A stretch of DNA of 64,000 bases from Corynebacterium falsenii (GCA_001054945.1 JVKJ01000005.1:1054001-1118000); one strand, 5' to 3'; shown: positions 1-9,197, counted from the first letter of the stretch. A program made the numbers and translations. Notes: generated from the sequence alone by a model not told the origin.

Positions 1-2453
1 GCCTCGTCCAGCGTCACGCTAGCGGTCTCCATCGAAGAGAATAGTGAAGCTGTCTTCGGCTTCAGCGTCTGTTCCACGATCTCTTTCACACGCTTGGCCT
101 TCTGGCTCTGCGCGGTCTTCGTCTCGCGGCTCAGCGGCTTCTTTCCTTCTTTAGCTCGCTCCGCATCCTGCTCATCCCGTTCGGACTCCCACACAGCCTC
201 AGCCTTGGCCGTAACCTGAGCCTCCTCGTCCTGCCCCAGCACTTCTGTGACATAGGGCCCGAAGCGCCCTTCCTTAGCCACGATCGTCCGGCCCGAGTCG
301 GGGTTGGTCCCCAGCTCACGCCCATTTTGCGGGGTGGCAAACAGCTTCTCCGCCACCTCCAGGGTCAGCTCATCCGGGGTCATGGCAGCGGGCAGGTTCG
401 CGCGCTGCACCGTCGGTTCAGCGGACACGGAACCGTCCTGGCCCGTGCCCGCTTTCTCGCCCGCGGCGGAGCCGGTGGCGTCCCCAGCGATGACCCTCTC
501 CAGGTACGGACCGTAACGACCCACGCGCACCACAATCGGGACCCCGTTTTCGTCGTCGAAGAGGTGCAGGGAGTTCACCCGGCGCGCATCGATGCTCTCC
601 AGATTCTGGCCCACGATGTTCTTCAGCCCGTAATGGTATTTCGAAGAATCGTCACCAAAGTAGAAGGCATTCAGCCACTTGCTGCGGTCTTCGTCCCCGG
701 AGGCGATGGCATCGAGCTGGTCCTCCATCGCGGAGGTGAAGTCATAGTCCACCAGCTCGCCGAAGTTCTGTTCCAGCAGGCCGACCACCGCGAACGCCAC
801 CCAACTGGGAACCAGGGCGGTGCCGCGAGCGACGATGTAACCCCGGTCCTGAATCGTGCGGATGATCGAGGCATAGGTCGATGGTCGGCCAATTCCCAGG
901 TCTTCCATGCGCTTGACCAGCGACGCCTCGGTGTACCGCGCGGGCGGATTGGTGCTGTGGCCATCGGCATCCACGTCTTTGGCAGTGAGCGTATCCCCCA
1001 CTGTGAGCATGGGCAGCCGCTTCTCGGCGTTATCGGCCACGTCCTTGCCTTCGGCCGTGCGGGTCGTTTCCACGTAGGCCTTGAGGAAGCCAGGGAAGGT
1101 CAGGGTGCGACCGGTGGCGCTGAACTCCACGGACTCACCGGAGGCCGCCGAACCGGCCACGGTGACCTTCATCGAGGTCCCTTTCGCGTCCGCCATCTGA
1201 GAGGCAATGGTGCGCTGCCAAATCAGCTCGTACAGGCGGAACTCCTCCGCGTCCAGCTTCTGCGCGAGCTGCCCGGGGGTCGGGAAGGAATCACCCGCCG
1301 GGCGGATCGCCTCGTGAGCCTCCTGGGAGTTTTTCACCTTGCGGTTGTATTGCCGCGGAGCATCGGCCACGAAGTGAGCGCCGTACAGTTCCTTCGCCTG
1401 ACGGCGAGCAGCGTTGATGCCGTCCTTCGACAGGGTCGTCGAGTCCGTACGCATGTAGGTGATGTGCCCGTTTTCGTACAGCCGCTGCGCGATGCGCATG
1501 GTGCGCTCGGAGGTGAACCGCAATTTGCGGCCCGCTTCCTGCTGCAGGGTGGAGGTCATGAACGGTGGATAGGGTCGCCGCGTGTAGGGCTTTTCCTCTA
1601 CGTTGCTCACGCCCATGGTCGCCCCGTCCAGGTTGGACGCCAACGCCTCGGCCTTGTCCTTCGTCAGCACCGTGACCGCGGATTTCAGTTGGCCGTCATC
1701 GCCGAAGTCCCGACCCTGGGCCACTCGCTGCCCGTCGATGGTGATCAGTTTGACCTGGAATGACCGGGGATCGTCCGAATCGGAGGAGGACAGTGCCGGA
1801 GAGACGGTGTGCATGTCCGCTGTGAGGTCCCAGTACTCGGCTGAGACGAAACGCATGCGCTCGCGTTCCCGCTCCACGATGACGCGTGTGGCCACAGACT
1901 GGACACGGCCAGCGGACAGTCGCGGCATCACCTTCTTCCACAAGACGGGAGAGACTTCGTAGCCGTAGAGACGGTCCAGGACGCGTCGCGCCTCCTGGGC
2001 ATCCACCATGTCTTCGTCCAGCTCGCGCGTATCTTCCGCGGCCGCGAGGATGGCTGGCTTGGTGATCTCGTGGAACACCATGCGCTTGACCGGAATCTTG
2101 GGCTTGAGCACCTCGAGCAGGTGCCAGGCGATGGCCTCTCCCTCGCGGTCGGGGTCCGTGGCGAGCAGCAGCTCGTCGACCTGCTTCAGCTTCGCCTTCA
2201 GGTCGGAGACCTTCTTCTTTTTGTCGGAGCTGATCACATACAGCGGCGCAAAGTCATCGTCGACATTGACACCCAGGCGCGCCCACGGTTCCTTCTTGTA
2301 CTTCGCGGGGACGTCGGCAGCGCCGCGCGGCAGGTCGCGGATGTGACCGACGGAGGCCTCGACAATGTAATCCGATCCCAACATGGAGGCGATCTTTCGC
2401 GCCTTCGTCGCCGATTCGACGATCACAAGTCGTTTCAGGCCGTCTTTTGCCAT
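1..2453 (-). CDS. topA: DNA topoisomerase I (type IA), 3' end outside window
   Basis: Relaxes negatively supercoiled DNA by single-strand cleavage. The translation opens MAKDGLKRLVIVESATKA, the TOPRIM start typical of bacterial TopA, and carries the acidic DPDREGE motif at residues 100-106. The motif ITYMRTDS places the catalytic tyrosine at residue 333, close to its position in mycobacterial TopA. About 817 codons are visible; the C-terminal DNA-binding repeats continue past the left edge, so the stop is not seen. The ATG at 2453 was chosen because the TOPRIM domain begins immediately after it. A possible promoter upstream on the minus strand has TTGAAA and TAGACC 16 nt apart. It heads the conserved topA-cspA-helicase order of actinobacteria. 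A long opposite-strand frame covers it and is a shadow. Confidence 0.97.
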   Translation of the reverse strand, partial: MAKDGLKRLVIVESATKARKIASMLGSDYIVEASVGHIRDLPRGAADVPAKYKKEPWARLGVNVDDDFAPLYVISSDKKKKVSDLKAKLKQVDELLLATDPDREGEAIAWHLLEVLKPKIPVKRMVFHEITKPAILAAAEDTRELDEDMVDAQEARRVLDRLYGYEVSPVLWKKVMPRLSAGRVQSVATRVIVERERERMRFVSAEYWDLTADMHTVSPALSSSDSDDPRSFQVKLITIDGQRVAQGRDFGDDGQLKSAVTVLTKDKAEALASNLDGATMGVSNVEEKPYTRRPYPPFMTSTLQQEAGRKLRFTSERTMRIAQRLYENGHITYMRTDSTTLSKDGINAARRQAKELYGAHFVADAPRQYNRKVKNSQEAHEAIRPAGDSFPTPGQLAQKLDAEEFRLYELIWQRTIASQMADAKGTSMKVTVAGSAASGESVEFSATGRTLTFPGFLKAYVETTRTAEGKDVADNAEKRLPMLTVGDTLTAKDVDADGHSTNPPARYTEASLVKRMEDLGIGRPSTYASIIRTIQDRGYIVARGTALVPSWVAFAVVGLLEQNFGELVDYDFTSAMEDQLDAIASGDEDRSKWLNAFYFGDDSSKYHYGLKNIVGQNLESIDARRVNSLHLFDDENGVPIVVRVGRYGPYLERVIAGDATGSAAGEKAGTGQDGSVSAEPTVQRANLPAAMTPDELTLEVAEKLFATPQNGRELGTNPDSGRTIVAKEGRFGPYVTEVLGQDEEAQVTAKAEAVWESERDEQDAERAKEGKKPLSRETKTAQSQKAKRVKEIVEQTLKPKTASLFSSMETASVTLDE

Positions 2454-2636
2454 CTGGATGGATCACGCTTCCTATGGGGTCTAGCTACAAAGAAGATTGT
2501 TTCAAAGTCACTATGGCATGTGACCTCTACGGTCAGAGGCCAGTCCTGCGCCTAATCTACTCTTGACTGTTTCATCACTGTGCCCGACCTGTCTTAGCAA
2601 AACAAAAATTGGTGCCGAATTGGTGGCGTCAAGAAT

Positions 2637-2678
2637 AATGCCCCGCACCCACCCGGGAGGGCGGACTGCGGGGGCATT
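2637..2678 (-). terminator. Hairpin downstream of the cold-shock gene
   Basis: AATGCCCCGC and GCGGGGGCATT form a stem of about 10 bp with one bulge, 44 nt beyond the cspA stop. The minus-strand sequence after the stem is only moderately T-rich (ATTATTCTTG), so termination is likely but not certain. The rest of 2454-2721 holds the topA promoter region and no gene that I can see. Confidence 0.55.
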
Positions 2679-2721
2679 GGCAGGCACCCAGCAAAGGGCA
2701 CCTTAGTGAGATGGAGACTCT

Positions 2722-2925
2722 TTAGAGAGCGGTGACGTTCTGGGCCTGCGGGCCCTTCGCGCCTTCGCCAACCTCGAACTCGACCTGCTGGTTCTCCTCC
2801 AGGGTGCGGAAACCGCTGCCCTGAATCTCGGAGTAGTGAACGAAGACATCGTCAGAGCCATCGTTGGGGGCGATGAATCCAAAGCCCTTCTCAGCGTTGA
2901 ACCACTTCACAGTTCCCTGTGCCAT
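2722..2925 (-). CDS. cspA: Cold-shock protein, CspA family
   Basis: This 67-aa protein is a single cold-shock domain, an OB fold that binds single-stranded RNA or DNA and acts as an RNA chaperone. It begins [17 protein letters not shown], with RNP1 (KGFGFI) and RNP2 (VFVHY) in the expected places, and its length matches the family. The start has an AAGG ribosome site 8-10 nt upstream. The leader up to the divergent helicase gene is about 300 nt and holds no other gene; long structured leaders are common for cold-shock genes, but I see no specific element. CspA against CspB naming cannot be settled from one copy. Confidence 0.95.
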   Translation of the reverse strand: MAQGTVKWFNAEKGFGFIAPNDGSDDVFVHYSEIQGSGFRTLEENQQVEFEVGEGAKGPQAQNVTAL

Positions 2926-3229
2926 TTTCTTACCTTACTTCTCTTGGCGTACGGTCCCGCCTTACTTACAACGGGCACCAGGCCGATGGAACGGGCTCGG
3001 CTAAGAGTTCACGCTCGCATGCAAACAAAATCCCGGCAGCGTCACTCCCCCAATCAACGCTGCACCGAAAAAGCTTCCGGTGGGATTGCGCTAAAAATTG
3101 GAAAACCACGCATGGAAATTGCGACCAGCTACCAGTGTGCCACGTCTGACCCGAATTCACCCACTGAGCGGAATTTTATTTTCCGCCACCGGGGGCGTGC
3201 AGCGGCGTTGTCTAGACTGGTTTCTCATC

Positions 3230-5557
3230 ATGAGTAGCGACGACCACCGGCCCCCGACGTTTGGTGAGGAACTGCTGCGGGAGCTTCAAGGTGCGTTGAA
3301 GGAATCGACGCTCACCCACACCCGCCATATCCCGGCGCACCCCTCCACCACCGCGCCGTGGCCGAGCTGGGTGCCAGACGATCTGCGAGAGCACCTTGTG
3401 GATTCGGGCGTGCGCGCGCCGTGGTCGCATCAAGCACAGGTGGCCGAAGCTGCATTTTCCGGGAAAGATGTCATCGTGGCGACGGGGACGGCGTCTGGAA
3501 AGTCCCTGGGCTACCAACTACCGATCCTGGCAACGATGGCTAAAAACCCTACGGCCTGCGCCCTGTACCTCTCCCCCACCAAGGCCCTGGCCCAGGATCA
3601 GCGGCAATCCCTGGCGCGGACGTGTGCAGCCGTGCCGAGTCTCCGCGACGTGATGGTGGCGACCTACGACGGGGATACGCCCCCGGAGACGCGAAAAACC
3701 ATCCGCGACCAGGCGCGAATCATCGTGACTAACCCCGACATGCTGCACGCGAGCGTCGTGGGGAACGCGAAGGCCTGGACACGGTTGCTGAATACGGTCA
3801 GCTATGTGGTCATCGACGAATGCCACACGTATCGCGGGGTGTTCGGAGCGCACGTGTCTCTGGTCCTCCGTCGCCTGTTGCGCCTGGCGCGGACGGCGCC
3901 GACCCTGGTTTTGGCCAGCGCCACCAGCGTGGATCCAGGGGCGCACGCACGCCGCCTCACGGGGCGCGAACAGATCCTTGCCATCACCGAGGACGGCTCT
4001 CCAGCCGGCGAACGGACGATCGCGCTGTGGGAACCGGGGTTGCTGCCCGAGCAGGTTGGCGACAATGGTGCTCCGGTGCGGAGGGCGGCCAACAGCGAGG
4101 CAGCGGAGATCATGGGACGCGTGATCGCCAACGGAGCGCGGACACTGACGTTCGTACGCTCCCGGCGCGGCGCGGAATCCGTGGCGCTGATGGCTGCCGA
4201 ACAACTGAGCAGACTGGGGCGAGTTGAGGACGCGCAGCGGGTGGCGGCATATCGGTCGGGCTACACCCCGGAAGACCGGCGGAGGCTAGAGGCCGCGCTG
4301 GACGATGGGGCGCTGCTGGGGGTCAGCGCGACAAATGCGCTGGAACTGGGCATCGATGTGGGCGGCCTAGATGCGGTGGTGACCAGTGGTTTTCCAGGGA
4401 CGATCGCCAGTTTCCGGCAGCAGGCCGGGCGGGCCGGGCGCCGCGGGCAGGGTGCGCTGGTGGTGCTGGTTGGCGCTGACGATCCGATGGATACCTATTT
4501 GGTGCACCACCCGGAGGCCCTGTTGGACAAACCCGTGGAGAACACGGTGTTCGACCCGCAGAACCCGTACGTATTGGCAGATCACGTGGTGTGCGCGGCG
4601 GCCGAGAAACCGTTGAGCGCGATGGAGGTAGAACAGTGGGGCGCCGGTGGCGTGGTGGAACACCTGCTGCGCAATGGCGCGCTGCGGCGACGACCGGCTG
4701 GGATCTTCGCGGATCTGCAGGTGGCGAAGGAGGTTCACGGGCGCGTGAATATCCGGGGCGGATCGGCGGACCAGGTCGCGATTGTGGAGGTAGAGACCGG
4801 GCGAATGCTCGGGACCGTGGACGCGGGACGGGCGGTCAGCGATGTACACACTGGCGCTGTGTACCTACATCAGGGCGAGTCTTACGAGGTCAGGGAGCTG
4901 GATTTTGAGCACAACGTCGCGTGGGTGGAGCCCGCAACTCCCGAGTATTCCACTGTGGTGCAGAAGGACACGGACATTCGGGTGCTGCGAACCCGCCGCA
5001 CCCGACAGCTCAGTGACGGAGTGTGGCTCGCTGACGTAGATGTGCAGGTGACACACTCGGTCCGAAGCTTTCAGAAGAAGTTGCCCAGCGGTGAGGTGTT
5101 GGAAACCGTCCCGCTGGACCTCCCCTCCGAGTCCTTGCGGACCAGAGCGGTGGCCTACACGGTCGATCCAGAGGTGTTACTGAATGTGGGGCTGCCTGAG
5201 CCGGTGTGGCCGGGGACGCTGCACGCTGCCGAGCACGCTGCGATCGGTTTGCTTCCCCTGGTGGCCACGTGCGACCGGTGGGACATCGGTGGGGTGTCCA
5301 CGGTGGATCACGCTGATACGGGGTTCCCCACGGTGTTCGTTTACGACGGCTACGCCGGCGGCGCAGGGTTTGCCGAACAGGGTTTCGAGAAGTTCGGGTC
5401 ATGGATGCGCGCGACGGCTGACGCTGTCGCTGCCTGTGAGTGCGAGTCCGGCTGTCCCTCGTGCGTGCAGTCACCGAAGTGTGGAAATGGAAACGACCCG
5501 CTGTTTAAGGCGGGCGCGCTGGATCTTCTTACTTTCCTCGCGCAATCCTGCACCTAG
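3230..5557 (+). CDS. DEAD/DEAH-box helicase with C-terminal four-cysteine domain (MrfA/YprA-like)
   Basis: A 775-aa superfamily 2 helicase. Walker A is GTASGKS at residues 86-92 and the box II motif is DECH at 196-199. The second RecA lobe has the QQAGRAGRRGQ motif. The C-terminus contains clustered cysteines (C736, C738, C742, C745, C751), the DUF1998/MZB-type metal site of MrfA of Bacillus subtilis and the Hrq1 family, which act in repair of mitomycin-type DNA damage. The M. tuberculosis counterpart by position is Rv3649. The start at 3230 was chosen because a TAGACT -10 box lies at 3213-3218 and there is no ribosome site, which suggests a leaderless mRNA; longer in-frame starts lie upstream of that promoter. 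A role in repair is inferred from the family. Confidence 0.9.
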   Translation: MSSDDHRPPTFGEELLRELQGALKESTLTHTRHIPAHPSTTAPWPSWVPDDLREHLVDSGVRAPWSHQAQVAEAAFSGKDVIVATGTASGKSLGYQLPILATMAKNPTACALYLSPTKALAQDQRQSLARTCAAVPSLRDVMVATYDGDTPPETRKTIRDQARIIVTNPDMLHASVVGNAKAWTRLLNTVSYVVIDECHTYRGVFGAHVSLVLRRLLRLARTAPTLVLASATSVDPGAHARRLTGREQILAITEDGSPAGERTIALWEPGLLPEQVGDNGAPVRRAANSEAAEIMGRVIANGARTLTFVRSRRGAESVALMAAEQLSRLGRVEDAQRVAAYRSGYTPEDRRRLEAALDDGALLGVSATNALELGIDVGGLDAVVTSGFPGTIASFRQQAGRAGRRGQGALVVLVGADDPMDTYLVHHPEALLDKPVENTVFDPQNPYVLADHVVCAAAEKPLSAMEVEQWGAGGVVEHLLRNGALRRRPAGIFADLQVAKEVHGRVNIRGGSADQVAIVEVETGRMLGTVDAGRAVSDVHTGAVYLHQGESYEVRELDFEHNVAWVEPATPEYSTVVQKDTDIRVLRTRRTRQLSDGVWLADVDVQVTHSVRSFQKKLPSGEVLETVPLDLPSESLRTRAVAYTVDPEVLLNVGLPEPVWPGTLHAAEHAAIGLLPLVATCDRWDIGGVSTVDHADTGFPTVFVYDGYAGGAGFAEQGFEKFGSWMRATADAVAACECESGCPSCVQSPKCGNGNDPLFKAGALDLLTFLAQSCT

Positions 5558-5573
5558 GGCACGCTTTGCCATT

Positions 5574-5590
5574 TATGCTGTACCAGCATA
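5574..5590. promoter_or_regulatory. Perfect inverted repeat upstream of the lipase gene
   Basis: TATGCTG and CAGCATA form a 7-bp perfect inverted repeat with a 3-nt loop, 113 nt before the lipase start and just after the helicase stop. It could be an operator for the lipase promoter or a weak helicase terminator. No T-tract follows, and the regulator is unknown. Confidence 0.35.
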
Positions 5591-5702
5591 GTTAGTTTTG
5601 GCGTCCTACTGACTGGGTCCGATGGCTCGTTAAATTCGACGAGGTCTGAACTGCCCACGTAGCGGACTGAACGAGCCAATGAACTTCAGAGGTACAGGTT
5701 TC

Positions 5703-7136
5703 ATGAATTCACAACGATCCTTCCGCTTTCGCCGTGCGCTCGGTGCACTCCTGGCCGCTGGGGTCCTGGTGAGTGGAATTCAGCCTGCCACCGCTGCCGC
5801 TGAGCAAGCCACCACCCAACCACCGTTGCTGTCCCAGGCGCCCCAGATCCCGTCGCCCTCGCACGCGGGTTTCGGTTCCCTTGCAGACGCCACCCCGTTA
5901 TCAGCAGTTTCGCCAGGCGAGCCTTTCCGTTCACCACAGCGCTTCAGCGGCACCCCCGTGACAAGCGAATTGAACATCCCTGGCGTGGATGCCGCCGGTC
6001 AGCTCCTTCCCGGGGGTGAATCCCAGTGGCCGACGGAGACAGGGAAGCTCATGGCCGAAACTCCGCTGGACCCTGCGATTGGATTGAACAGCGCTGGCCA
6101 GCAAATCCGATTCGCTTATTCCACCACCGGCGCTCATGGACTGACCCCGTCGACTGGCGCATTGTTCCTCCCGAAGGGCACTCCACCGCAGGGTGGATGG
6201 CCAGTATTGGCGTGGGCACACGGGACCGTGGGACTGGGTGACAAGTGCACTCCCAGCATGAATCCACGATCACCTCGGGACCAGGAGTACCTGAATCACT
6301 GGCTCGAGCAAGGGTATGCCATCGTCGCCTCTGATTACGCGGGCCAAGGAACTCCGGGATTGATGAGCTATCTGAACGGGCAGGTGACGGCAGCCAACGT
6401 GGTGGACTCGGTCATCGCCGCCCATGAACTCACTGCCAACGCTCCAAATTCTGACGGACTCGGCGAACCTGCCTTATCTCGATCTTGGGCGGTCATCGGA
6501 CAGTCTCAAGGTGGTGGAGCGGCCCTCCACGTCGCCCACGAGGCGACCGAACGCAGCCAGCCTGCTGGATTGGACTATCGAGGGGCGGTTGCCACTGGCG
6601 CGCCTGCCTACATCGAGGAAATCGTCCTCGCAGCCGGGCCAACATTTCCTCCGGTGCCCCTTCCTGCAGGGCTAAATTCGTATTCGGCTTACATCATCGC
6701 GGCGTTTCGGGAGGCACATCCTGAGGTCGATGTGGATTCCGCACTCACACAGGAGGGGAAAGCCCTGGTCGAGGCAACCTCGACGGCCTGCTACCCGGAG
6801 CTGGCCGAGGCAGTGAAAGGCAGCAATGTTGCGCGGGCCTTTGCAAAGCCGCTCCGGGATGTCCCAGGGCTCGAGCCTGCATTGCGCGACTATATGCAAA
6901 CTCCGACCGATGGCTACGATCGTCCAGTCTTCTTGGGACACGGTTTGAAAGACATGGACGTGCCCACACCCATTGGAATGTCACTGAATTCGGAAATGTG
7001 GCTGAGGCAATTCCTGGACGCTGACGGGTCCAGGAATGCCCGCGTGGATGTCCACTGGTACCCCACCGATCACAGCGGAACGGTGGCTCAGTCCCAAGCC
7101 GATTCGACCCCATTCCTAAAGAGCATTTTTAGCTAG
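5703..7136 (+). CDS. Secreted lipase, LIP family
   Basis: A 477-aa secreted alpha/beta hydrolase of the secretory lipase (LIP) family, which splits triacylglycerols or other esters outside the cell. The N-terminus has basic residues, a hydrophobic stretch and a probable signal-peptidase site near ATAAAEQ. The catalytic triad can be placed as Ser268 in GQSQG, Asp417 in GLKDMDV and His457 in TDHSG. An earlier ATG at 5679 adds eight residues but has no ribosome site; the start at 5703 has AGAGG upstream and gives a normal signal peptide. Such lipases are common in corynebacteria, including lipid-requiring species. The gene stands alone and converges on the Tad operon with no space between the stops. 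Confidence 0.88.
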   Translation: MNSQRSFRFRRALGALLAAGVLVSGIQPATAAAEQATTQPPLLSQAPQIPSPSHAGFGSLADATPLSAVSPGEPFRSPQRFSGTPVTSELNIPGVDAAGQLLPGGESQWPTETGKLMAETPLDPAIGLNSAGQQIRFAYSTTGAHGLTPSTGALFLPKGTPPQGGWPVLAWAHGTVGLGDKCTPSMNPRSPRDQEYLNHWLEQGYAIVASDYAGQGTPGLMSYLNGQVTAANVVDSVIAAHELTANAPNSDGLGEPALSRSWAVIGQSQGGGAALHVAHEATERSQPAGLDYRGAVATGAPAYIEEIVLAAGPTFPPVPLPAGLNSYSAYIIAAFREAHPEVDVDSALTQEGKALVEATSTACYPELAEAVKGSNVARAFAKPLRDVPGLEPALRDYMQTPTDGYDRPVFLGHGLKDMDVPTPIGMSLNSEMWLRQFLDADGSRNARVDVHWYPTDHSGTVAQSQADSTPFLKSIFS

Positions 7137-7463
7137 TCACCTGGGCGTCCCACTCCCTTCCACCCCAACTGGACCAGCAGTGGCGTTTGCGTTTTGTTTA
7201 CGAACCGACACCTCAACGGTGACCATATCGCCGCGAACTTCACAACGGTCCAGCGCTGCTCCGTTTGACTCCACGATGGTGCTCGCTGTCTGACACGGAC
7301 CCTCATCCTCCCCACCCAAAAGCACAGTGGCAGCGGAAAGTGCACCGAGGTCAGCAGCGGTTTGAGCTTGGTTATGATGCAGCAACTGCATGGCTCCGAG
7401 CGCCATCACACTTGCCAGTCCGATGACCGAGAGGATGACAAAAGATCCGGTCACGGTGCTCAT
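7137..7463 (-). CDS. TadG-like small secreted or membrane protein of the Tad locus (Rv3654c-like)
   Basis: A 108-aa protein with an N-terminal hydrophobic segment (FVILSVIGLASVMALGAM) followed by HNQAQTAADLGALSAA, the pattern typical of the TadE/TadG-like family encoded at the end of actinobacterial Tad clusters. Two cysteines, in GPCQT and DRCEV, could form a disulfide outside the membrane. The start has a strong GGAGGG ribosome site 8 nt upstream. It is the last gene of the minus-strand Tad operon, 103 nt after the TadE-like gene. It probably forms or assembles pilus or pseudopilus parts, which is inferred from the family and the neighbours. Confidence 0.8.
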   Translation of the reverse strand: MSTVTGSFVILSVIGLASVMALGAMQLLHHNQAQTAADLGALSAATVLLGGEDEGPCQTASTIVESNGAALDRCEVRGDMVTVEVSVRKQNANATAGPVGVEGSGTPR

Positions 7464-7565
7464 TCTTTGCCCTCCTCAGCGATCTGCAGCGTCAACGATC
7501 GTCATCATTGCGGTTTGAGTTGTACATGCAGCGCGGGAGATTGCCTCCGCGCCTATTCCTCGGAG

Positions 7566-7862
7566 CTACTCCGTGGGTTCGATGAGTGTCACTGCTTCCG
7601 CGCTGACATCCATTAACGGTGAAGGCAAAGTGACTTTCACTGCCACGGTCTGTTCACCTCCTTTCGTGACTTGCACTTGCGCATGTGCCTCCCTGGACCG
7701 GATCAGCTGGGTGGCGTCCTCCCCCATGGCAGCGGCTCTCGCACCGTCCCTGGCGAGTGATTGCGCAGCGTGGGCGGAGCTAAGGCTCCCAAAACCAGCG
7801 ATCACTGTGCCCGTCACCAGGGCTAATGCCGTGAAAACCATTGCCCCCTCAATCGTGTTCAT
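7566..7862 (-). CDS. TadE-like pseudopilin (Rv3655c-like)
   Basis: A 98-aa protein starting MNTIEGAMVFTALALVTGTV. A short head, a glutamate at position 5 and one hydrophobic helix match TadE-like minor pilins. A longer frame begins at 7904, but the ATG at 7862 has a purine-rich GGGAGGGGGG site directly upstream and gives the expected N-terminus, so I use it. It lies between the Flp-like pilin and the TadG-like gene. It is expected at the membrane with the pilus machinery. The function is inferred from family and context. Confidence 0.78.
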   Translation of the reverse strand: MNTIEGAMVFTALALVTGTVIAGFGSLSSAHAAQSLARDGARAAAMGEDATQLIRSREAHAQVQVTKGGEQTVAVKVTLPSPLMDVSAEAVTLIEPTE

Positions 7863-7951
7863 GTCCCCCCTCCCGAGGTATGGTTCCCGTGATGGAGCTC
7901 CCATGGTGAAGCCCCCGTGACCCGCATTGTTTTACGTTTGCGGTTGCTTGA

Positions 7952-8248
7952 CTAGTTCTTTTGATTGAGGGCGCGACTGAAGATTCCCGTGAGTGCCTGC
8001 TCGACAGTGTCCGAAGTCACCACGGTGTACAGCAGGGCGCCAAGTGCGGCGGCGGCTACGCACCCCAGGGCGTATTCGATGGTGGACATGCCACTTTCAT
8101 CGCTGACGTGCGCCTTGACCAGCGCCTTCGCTCGGTGAGTCAGGACGGAATCGGAGGGCGAATGGCGAGATTGATGGGTGAACTGATGGGCGGCGTCGAA
8201 CTCAGGTGCGATAGTCATAGTCGGCGCGGCCATGGTGTGGTGGTACAT
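7952..8248 (-). CDS. Flp-like prepilin, DUF4244 family (Rv3656c-like)
   Basis: A 98-aa protein with a long polar leader followed by GMSTIEYALG at residues 53-62 and one hydrophobic helix. A glycine before the cut, Met+1 and Glu+5 fit cleavage by a prepilin peptidase, and DUF4244 is the actinobacterial Flp-pilin relative. The start at 8248 has GAAAGGA upstream; an alternative start 50 codons earlier lacks one. It is the likely main subunit of the Tad fibre. No prepilin peptidase gene is visible in this window, so the enzyme must be encoded elsewhere. Confidence 0.82.
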   Translation of the reverse strand: MYHHTMAAPTMTIAPEFDAAHQFTHQSRHSPSDSVLTHRAKALVKAHVSDESGMSTIEYALGCVAAAALGALLYTVVTSDTVEQALTGIFSRALNQKN

Positions 8249-8398
8249 AGTGCTGTCCTTTCTAGATGGCGCGTAGTGCGCAAAGTGGGGGTGCGGATAC
8301 GTTTCCGCCACGTATCCGGGTGATGGTGGCTTTGCCTGTCCTATGCGGCCCAGCCCTTCTTCCGACTCCCCCAGGAACAATGCGCTGCCTCGAAACAC

Positions 8399-8717
8399 CC
8401 CGTCGCCAAGTGACAGCCAAGTCTGTGCTTGTCATGAGCTCACCATGTCAAAGACGCGCCTGAATCAGTAGATCGCAAATGAATCTGTGGATAAGTCAAA
8501 GCGAAATCCAAAACTCGTCACAATCTGTGGAAAACTCTTTCATCAAACATGAAAAATCGCACCCGCAACTGCGATTCAATTCAATGCTGCGGGGCGCTCA
8601 TTCGAGCGTCACAGGGTGATGTCGCTAGCGATGAGTTTCGCCAAATGTCCGTCGTGTTCCTTGTTTGACCGCTGCGTGAAGTGGCTCAAGGAGTCTCAGC
8701 TCAAAAGCGAAACTGGC
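8399..8717. other. AT-richer intergenic region with two DnaA-box-like repeats
   Basis: This stretch of about 320 bases holds no convincing gene. It is visibly richer in A and T than its flanks. AATCTGTGGATAAGTC at 8483-8498 and AATCTGTGGAAAACTC at 8523-8538 are direct repeats 40 bp apart, each with a TGTGGAWAA core like a DnaA box. The promoter of the Flp-like gene should lie at the left end of this region. Confidence 0.5.
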
Positions 8718-9020
8718 TCAGGGGACCATCAGAAGCCACGTATGATTGGCGCTCTCAACATTCTCGATGCACTCCCGTTTTTCACCGTGGGGGTCAATGC
8801 TGTCGTAGTACTCAGCCCGAGAGCGGCATTCGCCTTTGGACCGGTAGTCATTCTGAACTTTTCCCCAGTCGATTCCTGTGGCGACCTCATGTGAGTCCTG
8901 ATTTCCAATAAGGATGCCTAAGCCGATCAATACACCAGCGATTGGAATGGCAGACGCTGTGGCGATTTTTCTCCCGAGCGAGCTCCATAGGACGCTGCGG
9001 ATAGTAGTTATTGAAAGCAC
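8718..9020 (-). CDS. Unrecognised small membrane protein within the Tad locus
   Basis: A 100-aa frame starting at GTG 9020. Residues about 18-39 form one hydrophobic segment with alanine, isoleucine, glycine and leucine, and a polar tail follows with two cysteines (ECRSRAEYYDS and KRECIENVE). I do not recognise the family. Its base composition is lower in GC than the flanking Tad genes. The ribosome site is weak, so the start is uncertain. It lies on the same strand between the TadB-TadC and Flp-like genes but is separated from both by 177 and 469 nt, so it may be an inserted gene rather than part of the operon. Confidence 0.45.
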   Translation of the reverse strand: MLSITTIRSVLWSSLGRKIATASAIPIAGVLIGLGILIGNQDSHEVATGIDWGKVQNDYRSKGECRSRAEYYDSIDPHGEKRECIENVESANHTWLLMVP

Positions 9021-9197
9021 GATATCTCTGCGCCAATCGTGTCGCCCGAATTTAATTCACCGTCAGTTCTCACCTGGAGCTTTTTGTTTTACACTCCGAT
9101 GTCTAGAACATATCTCGCATATTAAGTCTGTTTGAGCATATTTGCATTAGCAATCTGCTGTCGCGCGACTTTTCACCAACATTGATGCAGCGCGGCC

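Noticed and set aside
327-1763. 478-aa plus-strand open frame
   Set aside because: It is antisense to topA, lacks recognisable motifs and arises from high GC content.
8483-8538. Possible replication origin
   Set aside because: Only two DnaA-like boxes, no dnaA, dnaN or parAB genes nearby.
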